Positions 15,306 to 22,635 of a DNA stretch of 64,000 bases are shown piece after piece. The stretch covers positions 1 through 64,000 of the forward strand of contig JAGLCJ010000011.1 in assembly GCA_023146255.1 (NCBI GenBank), written 5' to 3'. The position numbers and the translations under genes are program-made. Every line of letters starts with the position of its first letter. Within the stretch, counting starts at the first letter, position 1. The DNA comes from Alcanivoracaceae bacterium. GTDB lineage: Bacteria > Pseudomonadota > Gammaproteobacteria > Pseudomonadales > Alcanivoracaceae. The notes beneath the pieces are model-generated. The model searched no databases and had not been told where the DNA came from. It was given only the letters and a program-made list of their open reading frames with translations.

Positions 15306-17179
15306 CAGGCGGCGTCCCCGCGCAGCGCCTGAACCCGTTCACGCAGGTCGGCAGCACTGACCTGATCCGCCGGTACCGGCGCACCGACCACCAGTGACAC
15401 CCGCGACCAGAATCGCCGCGGCGGCTTGGTCAGCGCCTTGCCATCCTTGTGACTGAACACGCTGCCCCACAGGCCCTGCAATGCCATCGGGATCACCGGC
15501 ACCGGGTTGCTGGCAATGATTTTCTCGATGCCGTTCTTGAACTCATCAATCTCTCCGTCGCTGGTCAGCTTGCCCTCGGGAAAGATACAGACGACTTCTC
15601 CGCCATCAAGTTCCTCTTTCACCCGCTCGAATGCGCGGGCGTAGATTTCCGGATTGCGGGTTTTCGAATCAATCGGAATGGTCTTGCCGGTGCGGAAGAT
15701 GTAATTCAGCACCGGTAGTTCATAGATCGGCTTGAACATGACAAAGCGCACTGGCCGGCGAATGGCGCCAGCCAGCAGCAGCGCATCGACATAGCTGACA
15801 TGGTTGCAGACCAGCACACAGGGGCCGTCATCGGGAATCTGTTCCAGCCCGCGCAGCTTCACCCGGTACAGGGTCCGGGTCAGCAGCCAGATGATCAGGC
15901 GAATGACAAACTCCGGCACCAGCGTGTAGATAAAGCAGGCCACCACCACATTGGCCAGCGCCAGAATCAGGAAGAACTGCGGGATGGTTACCTCAAGCAC
16001 GCCCACCAGCACGATGGCGGTGGCCGCCGACAGCACCATCAGCAGGGCATTGAGAATATTGTTGGCGGCAATAATGCGCGACAGGTGCTGCGGGTTGGAG
16101 CGCGACTGGACAATGGCGAACAGTGGCACGATGTAGAAGCCACCAAATACACCAATGCCAAGCAGATCGATCATCACCCGAATGCCGGCCGGCTCCGCCA
16201 GCAGCGCGGCAATGTCGACCTGATCCAGCCCGGCCATGCCCTGATAGGAAAAGAACAGGTCGATGCCAAACAGGGACAGGCCGATGGAGCCGATTGGCAC
16301 CAACCCCAGCTCAACCCGGCGGCCGGAGAATTTTTCACACAGGAACGAGCCCAGGCCGATACCGATGGAAAATGTCGCCAGCAACAAGGCATAGAGTCCT
16401 TCCGTGCCGTGCAGGTAATCATCGACATAGACTTTCAGCTGGGTGGTATAGGCCGCGCCGAGAAACCAGAACCAGGAAATGCCCAGCACGCTCATCCACA
16501 CTGAACGCACTTCTCTGGCGGAACGCAGGATATCCAGCGTCTCCGAAAAAAGATTCCAGTTCATCTTCAGGGTCGGGTCCGCCGGCGGTGCCGACGGAAT
16601 CTTGCGCGCGGCAAAATAGCCGAGCGCGGCGAGGGCAATAACCGCCACCGGCGCCAGCCATTCCGGTGTGCCGTCCATTTTCAGAATTACCCCGGAAATC
16701 GAACCGAGCAGAATGGCGAGGAAAGTACCCATCTCTACCAGCGCGTTACCGGATACCAGCTCTTCCTGCTTTAGATGCTGAGGAATAATCGAATACTTGA
16801 TCGGGCCGAAAAATGTCGACTGCAAGCCCATGCAGAACAGCACCGCGAGCAGGAAGTAGACGGCATCGAAAAAGAAGCCGGCCGCGCCGACGCCCATAAT
16901 CAGAATCTCGGCAAACTTGATCCGTCGCACCAGCATGGATTTTTCATACTTGTCGGCAATCTGTCCGGCCAGTGCCGAGAACAGGAAGAACGGCACGATA
17001 AACAGCGCCAGACCAACATTGTTCAGAGTGTTAACGCTGGCACCTGCGACAACGCCGGAGGCAATCAACAGAATCAGCGCCTGCCGAAAGACATTGTCAT
17101 TGAAAGCGCCGAGAAACTGGGTGGCGAAGAACGGGCCAAAACGGCGGGACGCCAGCAGTTGCGACAAGCTTCGTTTCAT
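15305..17179 (-). CDS. MFS transporter-acyltransferase fusion (LplT/PlsC type)
   Basis: A 624-residue two-domain protein. Residues about 10-400 form a 12-TM major facilitator domain close to LplT lysophospholipid flippases (FFATQFLGAFNDNVFRQAL at the start). Residues about 420-624 are a PlsC-type acyltransferase with NHVSYVD (H-x4-D) and CIFPEGKLTSDGEI (E-G substrate motif). The combination imports and reacylates lysophospholipids at the inner membrane. The AMP-binding domain found in full LplT-Aas fusions is absent. Lies 10 bp after the TetR gene in an envelope-stress-like operon. Confidence 0.88.
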   Translation of the reverse strand: MKRSLSQLLASRRFGPFFATQFLGAFNDNVFRQALILLIASGVVAGASVNTLNNVGLALFIVPFFLFSALAGQIADKYEKSMLVRRIKFAEILIMGVGAAGFFFDAVYFLLAVLFCMGLQSTFFGPIKYSIIPQHLKQEELVSGNALVEMGTFLAILLGSISGVILKMDGTPEWLAPVAVIALAALGYFAARKIPSAPPADPTLKMNWNLFSETLDILRSAREVRSVWMSVLGISWFWFLGAAYTTQLKVYVDDYLHGTEGLYALLLATFSIGIGLGSFLCEKFSGRRVELGLVPIGSIGLSLFGIDLFFSYQGMAGLDQVDIAALLAEPAGIRVMIDLLGIGVFGGFYIVPLFAIVQSRSNPQHLSRIIAANNILNALLMVLSAATAIVLVGVLEVTIPQFFLILALANVVVACFIYTLVPEFVIRLIIWLLTRTLYRVKLRGLEQIPDDGPCVLVCNHVSYVDALLLAGAIRRPVRFVMFKPIYELPVLNYIFRTGKTIPIDSKTRNPEIYARAFERVKEELDGGEVVCIFPEGKLTSDGEIDEFKNGIEKIIASNPVPVIPMALQGLWGSVFSHKDGKALTKPPRRFWSRVSLVVGAPVPADQVSAADLRERVQALRGDAA

Positions 17180-17189
17180 AACGCGATCC

Positions 17190-17789
17190 TCAGGCGGCCA
17201 ACCAGCCAGCGAGATAATGGGTGACGAGGGACTCTACCAGAGCTTTTTCACGAACACTGCTGACCACGTCGAGTTTGCCGGTCACCGCCAGCAGGCAGAC
17301 CCCGTGGACGCCACTCCAGATCGCCCGCGCCGCCAGTTGCCGCGCCGACGGTGCCCGGGTTGGGGCGAGCAATTGCAGCTGTTGTTCAAGCAGGGCAAAC
17401 AATCGCTCGCTGTGGGCCTGATACCAGGCCGGCACTTCAGCGCCTTCAGCCATAACGTGTTCAAACAGCAGCCTCCAGCGCGGCGACTCCTGCTGCGCCA
17501 GTTGTAGATAGGCCAGCGCCATGGCGAGCAGGGCTTTCTCCGGGGTTTTCTTCGCGGCGGCTTTGTCCATCGCCGCCGCCAGCGTGTCGAGGGTGCGGGC
17601 GTTGGCGTGCAGAATCAGGTCATCGCGGTTTTCGAACAGGTGGTAGAGCATGCCCGGCGCATAACCGATCTGCCGGGCAACGCTGCGGGCGGAAACGGCA
17701 TGCACACCATCGCGCTCCGCTATTTCCAGCACCGCTGCCACGGCCAGATCCTGCAACTCTTCCCGCGAATGCTGATTACGCCGCGCCAT
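17190..17789 (-). CDS. TetR family regulator
   Basis: A 199-residue TetR-type repressor. The N-terminal HTH (EIAERDGVHAVSARSVARQIGYAPGMLYHLFENRDDLI, read here as two overlapping motifs) is canonical; the C-terminal ligand domain is of the WHG type (AIWSGVHGVCLLAV). The ATG at 17789 lies inside the last codons of the PspA-like gene, a 14-bp overlap that implies translational coupling. It probably controls its own operon through the two TGAACA-type operators at 18859-18900. Confidence 0.9.
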   Translation of the reverse strand: MARRNQHSREELQDLAVAAVLEIAERDGVHAVSARSVARQIGYAPGMLYHLFENRDDLILHANARTLDTLAAAMDKAAAKKTPEKALLAMALAYLQLAQQESPRWRLLFEHVMAEGAEVPAWYQAHSERLFALLEQQLQLLAPTRAPSARQLAARAIWSGVHGVCLLAVTGKLDVVSSVREKALVESLVTHYLAGWLAA

Positions 17790-18540
17790 AACCCGGTTCC
17801 GGATTGCCGTTTTCAGAAGCGGACATCATAGAGGGGGCATCACCGGCTTGCCCAGCCTCGGCACGCAATCGGGCCAGCACCGCTTCAGCGCGACGCTTTT
17901 TGCCGTCGAGCAATCCGGCTTCCTGCAGGCGCTCATCCAGACCCTTGCCGCTGGCCTCCTGTTGCAGCTCACGGCTTGCCTGCCATTCCAGCCGGGCGCG
18001 TTGCTGGCGTGACTGAATCCGGTCCAGCGTTGCCCGGCTGGCATCAAGCCGCTCAGCCAGACCACTGCTGGCACCGCTCAATCGCCGCGAGCTGCGATGC
18101 AGCCGATCCGCCACTCGCGTTACCGCCTGCTGCTGACGCAGCTCCACCAAAGTATCCCCGGCCTCACGGATAAACTGGCGAAACTCCTGTTCCCGTTGTA
18201 TCAGCTCGGCAATCTGCTCACGGCACTGCAGGCTGCGACCCTCCAGCTCGGCAACGCGCTCGGCAGTTTCCAGCGCCAGTACATCATTCTGCATTGCCAG
18301 CGCTTCGCGGGCGCAATGTTCATATTTGCCAAGCGCCTGCTGATGCTGCTGAAGCTGTTTTTCCTGCAGCATCCGCTCGGCCATCAGCGCAGCCAGATCG
18401 CGCCGGGCGCTGATCAGGCTCTGCTCGGTATCAAACAGCTGCTGGTCAAGCAGCGCCAGCCCGTTGGCATCCAGAATGGCCTCACTACCGGCGCGGACCT
18501 GGCCGCGAAACAGGGTAAACAGTCGAGTGATCGTGGTCAT
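17776..18540 (-). CDS. PspA/IM30-like membrane-stress protein
   Basis: A 254-residue, almost wholly alpha-helical protein. The N-terminal ITRLFTLFRGQVRAGSEAIL resembles the amphipathic membrane-binding helix of PspA/IM30, and the remainder is a long coiled coil rich in Gln, Glu, Arg and Ala. PspA-family proteins form ESCRT-III-like scaffolds that protect the inner membrane. The start at 18540 has AAGGAG 6 nt upstream. It lies 26 bp after the YiaA-like gene, with a TetR gene rather than a sigma-54 pspF system, so its control differs from enterobacterial psp. Confidence 0.8.
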   Translation of the reverse strand: MTTITRLFTLFRGQVRAGSEAILDANGLALLDQQLFDTEQSLISARRDLAALMAERMLQEKQLQQHQQALGKYEHCAREALAMQNDVLALETAERVAELEGRSLQCREQIAELIQREQEFRQFIREAGDTLVELRQQQAVTRVADRLHRSSRRLSGASSGLAERLDASRATLDRIQSRQQRARLEWQASRELQQEASGKGLDERLQEAGLLDGKKRRAEAVLARLRAEAGQAGDAPSMMSASENGNPEPGYGAA

Positions 18541-18566
18541 GATGTTCTCCTTATTCAACGACGGAA

Positions 18567-18839
18567 TCAGTCAGCGAACTCTTTCAATAGCCGCTCAGCC
18601 TTGGCTTCGCTGATGCGGTTGATCATGCGTTTGGCTTCATGGTCATCACGGATGGTTTTCGACAGCGTGATCGACGAGCCAATGGCGAACATCAGGCCCA
18701 TGCTCAGGTAGCCCTTGACCCAGAGATCGGCGGGCAACCAGAAGATGCCGAGCAGCATCAGACCGAGACTGACGGCAAACGCCGCCTTGACGTAGAACAG
18801 CCAGCCGGAGGAATGGCGGGTGGGGGTCAGATCTTCCAT
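18567..18839 (-). CDS. YiaA/YiaB-like two-TM membrane protein
   Basis: A 90-residue inner-membrane protein with two hydrophobic helices (AAFAVSLGLMLLGIFWL and YLSMGLMFAIGSSITLSKTI), matching the YiaAB two-helix domain. The tail is charged (MINRISEAKAERLLKEF). AGAGG lies 8 nt before the ATG. YiaA-like genes often accompany pspA-like genes, in line with a shared envelope-stress role. It is the first gene of the operon and directly downstream of the TetR-type operators. Confidence 0.82.
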   Translation of the reverse strand: MEDLTPTRHSSGWLFYVKAAFAVSLGLMLLGIFWLPADLWVKGYLSMGLMFAIGSSITLSKTIRDDHEAKRMINRISEAKAERLLKEFAD

Positions 18840-18858
18840 GGGTGGTGCCTCTTGTTAT

Positions 18859-18900
18859 TAAACGGTGTTCAGATAATGATCTCCTTCTAAACAGTGTTCA
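18859..18900 (-). promoter_or_regulatory. Paired TetR-type operators and promoter
   Basis: Two near-identical 13-mers, TAAACGGTGTTCA (18859-18871) and TAAACAGTGTTCA (18888-18900), lie in direct orientation 29 bp apart. Each is an imperfect palindrome (TGAACA-N-TGTTTA on the minus strand), the usual shape of a TetR-dimer site. The distal copy contains a TTGAAC -35-like hexamer and the proximal copy abuts a TTATCT -10-like hexamer with ~19-nt spacing, so binding would block polymerase. Confidence 0.6.
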
Positions 18901-18953
18901 ATAAATCGGTTGTAACAGCCTGTGTCTTGAACAGACAAAAGGAGTCAGGGGAG

Positions 18954-19556
18954 TCAGTCGCGAGGCCGCAACACCCGGGCGGGGTTACCGGCGACCACCG
19001 TGCCGGCCGGAACATCCTTGGTGACCACAGAGCCCATGCCAACGACCGCGCCATCGCCGATGCTGACACCATCAACAATGCCGACATTGGCGCCGATCCA
19101 GACATCGCGACCAATGCGGATGCCTTTAGACGACACCGGCTGCTCGCGGATCAGGCGGTCCGCCGCCATGCCATGATTGAAAGCATAAAAGGTGCAGCGG
19201 GCAGCGATGCGGGAGTGGTCGCCGATGTCGATGCCGGCACGGCCGCCGTCGAGGCTGACGCCATGGTTGATGCTGACATGCTCACCGATCCGGATCGGTC
19301 CGTGCAGAAAGCAGTCCGCGGCAATCTGGCTGCCATTGCCAACGACGATGTCACGGCCGGGCTCGGCAAACAGCTTTGCCTCCGGCGCGACGAAACAACC
19401 ATCACCAAAACGGATCGTTTCCAGCGCCATCAGCTGCTGCTGCAGCTCGCGCTGCCAGGCCTCTGCCCACTCACGCTGAGCCGGTTTCAGCGAGTGATAC
19501 AGCCACGGCATATAGCTGAGGCGCTGCTTGTGTTGCTCGCGGTATTGGTCGGTCAT
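18954..19556 (-). CDS. Maltose/galactoside O-acetyltransferase-like (LbH) enzyme
   Basis: A 200-residue acetyl-CoA-dependent acetyltransferase. The N-terminal ~45 helical residues and the left-handed beta-helix of hexapeptide repeats (IRIGEHVSINHGVSL, IRIGRDVWIGANVGI, SIGDGAVVGMGSVVTKDVP) match the Maa/LacA/NodL group. The catalytic His is likely in YAFNHGM. It ends in AGNPARVLRPRD, the family terminus. The acceptor sugar is unknown. It starts divergently from the DUF4197 gene. Confidence 0.87.
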   Translation of the reverse strand: MTDQYREQHKQRLSYMPWLYHSLKPAQREWAEAWQRELQQQLMALETIRFGDGCFVAPEAKLFAEPGRDIVVGNGSQIAADCFLHGPIRIGEHVSINHGVSLDGGRAGIDIGDHSRIAARCTFYAFNHGMAADRLIREQPVSSKGIRIGRDVWIGANVGIVDGVSIGDGAVVGMGSVVTKDVPAGTVVAGNPARVLRPRD

Positions 19557-19636
19557 CTCGGGCCGGGCGGTTTCATGCGGGGGACGGATACCTTAGCATC
19601 CCTGTCACATTCACATAAAAACAAACAGGAGGTCAT

Positions 19637-20362
19637 ATGACCCGGCTCGTTCTACTTCCCTTTCTCGCTCTGATCGCCACGCTGACCGGCTGCGCAACAG
19701 GTGGTGATAACCCCTGGTATGGCGCCAACAAGCAAATGGCAAAGGAACTCGGCCTTGGCGAGTCATCGCAGGCAATTGATGCCCTGAAGCAAGCCCTCAA
19801 ACTTAGCAGCCAACGAGCTGGTACCACCTTGTCTGCCACCGACGGCTATCGCGATAGTGGTTACCCACTAACTCTGCCGGGCGCGCTGGCGCCGGTGGCA
19901 AACACCCTGCGCAAAGCCGGCATGGGTAGCTACCTTGAGAAGGTCGACGCCGCCATGAACCGCGGTGCCGAACAGGCTGCGGCGGAAGCCATACCGGTAT
20001 TCCAGCAAGCGATCAGCAACATGACCATTCAGGATGCGGTGGATGTAGCCGCTGGCGGGGACAGCGCAGCGACCGACTATTTTCGCGGCCAGACCGAGGC
20101 GCAGCTGCGTGCACGCTTCCAGCCAATCATTCGCAGCAACCTGGAGAAAACCGGCTTCTACAGCCAGTACAAGTCGATGCTCGATGCCTACAACGCTCTG
20201 CCGCTAACCAGCAAACCGAGCCTGGATATAGAGGCAGACCTGATGAACCAGAGCCTGAATGCCCTGTTTGGCCGGATGGCCGCAGAGGAAAAACTGATTC
20301 GCCAGGCTCCGCTGGCGCGCGGCTCGGCAATGATCAACGCCGTGCTCGGGATGCAGAACTGA
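19637..20362 (+). CDS. DUF4197 lipoprotein
   Basis: A 241-residue exported lipoprotein with lipobox LTGC (Cys19). The mature part matches DUF4197: ALKQALKLSSQRA, the VANTLRKAGMGSYLEKVDAAMNRGAE block, the TIQDAVDVAAGGDSAATDYFR stretch and the ending AMINAVLGMQN. AGGAGG precedes the ATG. Structure-based function for this family is unknown. A strong GC hairpin follows the stop. Confidence 0.88.
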   Translation: MTRLVLLPFLALIATLTGCATGGDNPWYGANKQMAKELGLGESSQAIDALKQALKLSSQRAGTTLSATDGYRDSGYPLTLPGALAPVANTLRKAGMGSYLEKVDAAMNRGAEQAAAEAIPVFQQAISNMTIQDAVDVAAGGDSAATDYFRGQTEAQLRARFQPIIRSNLEKTGFYSQYKSMLDAYNALPLTSKPSLDIEADLMNQSLNALFGRMAAEEKLIRQAPLARGSAMINAVLGMQN

Positions 20363-20377
20363 CCTTTCCCACCTGCC

Positions 20378-20403
20378 TTGTGCGGCGGCGTGCCGCCGCA
20401 CAA
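20378..20403. terminator. GC-rich hairpin after DUF4197 gene
   Basis: TTGTGCGGCGGC and GCCGCCGCACAA are exact reverse complements separated by 2 nt, between the convergent DUF4197 and small membrane-protein genes. There is no clear T-run, so it may be a strong pause or a factor-assisted terminator. Confidence 0.5.
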
Positions 20404-20419
20404 GCCGGGAATAAAACTC

Positions 20420-20821
20420 TCAGCCCGCCGCTTTCTGCCGGGCACGCATGAAATACCACAGGAACACCAGCGCACAGGCCCCGTCCCAAACGCCATAAGC
20501 GGAGTAGAACAGCGCCACCATCAGGTCCTGCTCGAACAATGCCGGTAACCGCTCGCCGTAATGGATGGTCCAATGCACCCAGCGCAGATCAAACAACATC
20601 TTCTCCGCCGCAAACACCAGCAGCAACCACGGCACCTTGTCCCACACCGGTGCCACGGCAATATAGGCCAGCCCCCACAGGGCAATGATCACCACCCCGG
20701 GCCAGCTGAAGAACAACGGGTCCTGCGCTGCCAGCAGATCGCCGTTCAGAAACGGCGTCAGAAAACCCAGCAGAGTCAGGTTCACCAGACCAATCAAAAT
20801 AATGACGTTTCTTTCAGTCAT
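20420..20821 (-). CDS. Small membrane protein of unknown function
   Basis: A 133-residue protein with about four TM helices (IILIGLVNLTLLGFL, VVIIALWGLAYIAVAP, LLLVFAAEKMLF, and a C-terminal helix around CALVFLWYFM). I do not recognise a family. Its ATG overlaps the stop of tag (ATGA), so it is cotranslated with the DNA-repair glycosylase, but no functional link is evident. Confidence 0.7.
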   Translation of the reverse strand: MTERNVIILIGLVNLTLLGFLTPFLNGDLLAAQDPLFFSWPGVVIIALWGLAYIAVAPVWDKVPWLLLVFAAEKMLFDLRWVHWTIHYGERLPALFEQDLMVALFYSAYGVWDGACALVFLWYFMRARQKAAG

Positions 20822-21378
20822 GACAGCTCCGCATGTCGGTCACAGCCAAGCAGGTGATCGTTCACCATGCCAATCGCCTGCATCATCGCATAAACAATAG
20901 TCGGCCCGACAAAGCGGAAACCGCGCTTCTTCATATCCTTGCTGATCGCCACCGCGGTCGGTGTCTGCGCCGGCACCTCCTTCATGCTGGCGAATCGGTT
21001 CACCACCGGCCGGCCATCAACAAAGCCCCAGATATAGCGATCAAAACTGCCAAACTCCTTCTGCACCGCCAGAAAGGCCTGAGCATTGGTCACGGTTGAA
21101 TCCACTTTCAGACGATTGCGGACAATGCCGGGATTGCGCAACAGCTTCTCGATCCGCGCCGGGGTAAAACGCGCCACCTTGGCCGGGTCAAAGCCGTTAA
21201 ACGCCTCCCGGTAGTTGTCGCGTTTTTTCAGGATGGTGATCCAGCTCAAGCCGGCCTGCGCCCCCTCCAGCGTCAGGAACTCAAACAAGGTGTGCTCGTC
21301 ATGCACCGGCACGCCCCATTCATGATCGTGGTAATGCTGGTAAAGCGGGTCTTCCCCGCACCAGGGACAACGGGCCAT
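20818..21378 (-). CDS. tag: DNA-3-methyladenine glycosylase I
   Basis: A 186-residue base-excision repair enzyme that removes 3-methyladenine. CPWCG and YHDHEWGVP at the N-terminus, the FEFLTLEGAQAGLSWITIL block with catalytic Glu and Trp, and the closing HLLGCDRH supply the zinc ligands and signature of Tag. The ATG at 21378 has GGGAG upstream; further upstream the frame runs through a large inverted repeat and is not coding. Divergent from glyQS. Confidence 0.93.
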   Translation of the reverse strand: MARCPWCGEDPLYQHYHDHEWGVPVHDEHTLFEFLTLEGAQAGLSWITILKKRDNYREAFNGFDPAKVARFTPARIEKLLRNPGIVRNRLKVDSTVTNAQAFLAVQKEFGSFDRYIWGFVDGRPVVNRFASMKEVPAQTPTAVAISKDMKKRGFRFVGPTIVYAMMQAIGMVNDHLLGCDRHAELS

Positions 21379-21440
21379 ACAGAACTCCCTCAAAAGCAGA
21401 CCGACGAAGAATGCGCCGCAACCGAAGTTGGCACAATGCA

Positions 21441-21554
21441 GCCGATGATGGTTGTCAGGACCTCCCGGGACTGTGTGAGGCATGGATGCCGAACGCAAGC
21501 CCCCAGGGATGGGTTCACGGCGGGTCCCGGGAGGTCCTGACAACCATCATCGGC
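21441..21554. repeat. 114-bp element with 31-bp perfect terminal inverted repeats
   Basis: Bases 21441-21471 and 21524-21554 are exact 31-bp reverse complements (outer end GCCGATGATGGTTGTCAGGA). The 52-bp interior includes CAGGGATGGGTTCACGGCG, a motif I recall from dispersed intergenic repeats of pseudomonad-like genomes. It sits between tag and glyQ and would form a very stable hairpin. It has no coding capacity, so it looks like a MITE-like or REP-like unit. Confidence 0.75.
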
Positions 21555-21613
21555 GTCTCGAAGCCAGAAGCTGTCGATCACCCGCAGATACAGCAAATGT
21601 CCGCTATCCCCGC

Positions 21614-21640
21614 TATACTCCGCGGCTGATTTTTCAGCCG
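21614..21640 (+). promoter_or_regulatory. Possible glyQ promoter -10 and leader hairpin
   Basis: TATACT (21614-21619) is a good -10 hexamer about 40 bp before the glyQ start, though no strong -35 is visible. It is followed by CGGCTGA / TCAGCCG (21623-21640), a 7-bp hairpin with a TTTT loop near the expected transcript start. This could be an attenuator-like or stabilising element. Confidence 0.35.
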
Positions 21641-21657
21641 TTTCCGGGACACCTCGC

Positions 21658-22635
21658 ATGTCGGACACACCGAAGACTGATACCCGCACTTTCCAGGGCC
21701 TGATCCTGGCCCTGCAGCAATACTGGGCCGAACAGGGCTGCGTCATTATCCAGCCACTGGATATGGAAGTCGGCGCCGGCACCTTCCACCCGGCCACCTT
21801 CCTGCGCGCCATCGGCCCGGAAATCTGGAACAGCGCCTATGTGCAGCCCTCGCGCCGCCCCACCGACGGCCGCTACGGCGAGAACCCGAACCGCCTGCAG
21901 CACTATTACCAGTTCCAAGTGGTGCTGAAACCCAGCCCGGACAACATCCAGGACCTGTACCTCGGCTCCCTGCGCCGGCTCGGCATCGACACCAGCGTGC
22001 ATGACATCCGCTTCGTCGAAGACAACTGGGAATCACCGACACTGGGCGCCTGGGGCCTTGGCTGGGAAGTCTGGCTGAACGGCATGGAAGTCACCCAGTT
22101 CACCTACTTCCAGCAAGTCGGCGGCATCAACTGCTACCCGGTCACCGGCGAGATCACCTACGGCCTCGAGCGTATCGCCATGTACCTGCAGGGCGTCGAT
22201 TCGGTCTACGACCTGATCTGGTCCGATGGTCCGTTCGGCAAGGTCACCTACGGTGATGTCTTCCACCAGAACGAAGTGGAGATGTCGACGTTCAATTTTG
22301 AGCACGCCAACACCGCCATGCTGTTCGGTCACTTTGACGATTTCGAGCGCGAGAGCAAGGCACTGATTGCCGCCGGCCTGCCGTTGCCGGCTTATGAATA
22401 TGTGCTGAAGGCATCGCACACCTTCAACCTGCTGGATGCCCGCAAGGCGATCTCGGTCACCGAGCGTCAGCGCTTCATTCTGCGCGTACGCGAACTGGCC
22501 CGTGCCGTGGCCGAGGCCTATCTGGCCAGCCGTCGCGCCGCCGGCTTCCCGCTGGCTGACGCCACGATTCGCGAAGAAGTGCTGGCCGAGCTGGCAAAAC
22601 AAGATGCCAAGCAAGACAAGAAAGGAGCCAAGTGA
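21658..22635 (+). CDS. glyQ: Glycyl-tRNA synthetase alpha subunit
   Basis: A 325-residue class II aminoacyl-tRNA synthetase catalytic subunit, paired with glyS in the alpha2beta2 bacterial enzyme. TFQGLILALQQYWAEQGCV at the start, the PLDMEVGAGTFHPATFLRA stretch, SRRPTDGRYGENPNRLQHYY, and YGLERIAMYLQGVDSVYDL are hallmark GlyQ segments. A short Lys-rich tail follows. Its TGA overlaps the glyS ATG. Confidence 0.97.
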   Translation: MSDTPKTDTRTFQGLILALQQYWAEQGCVIIQPLDMEVGAGTFHPATFLRAIGPEIWNSAYVQPSRRPTDGRYGENPNRLQHYYQFQVVLKPSPDNIQDLYLGSLRRLGIDTSVHDIRFVEDNWESPTLGAWGLGWEVWLNGMEVTQFTYFQQVGGINCYPVTGEITYGLERIAMYLQGVDSVYDLIWSDGPFGKVTYGDVFHQNEVEMSTFNFEHANTAMLFGHFDDFERESKALIAAGLPLPAYEYVLKASHTFNLLDARKAISVTERQRFILRVRELARAVAEAYLASRRAAGFPLADATIREEVLAELAKQDAKQDKKGAK

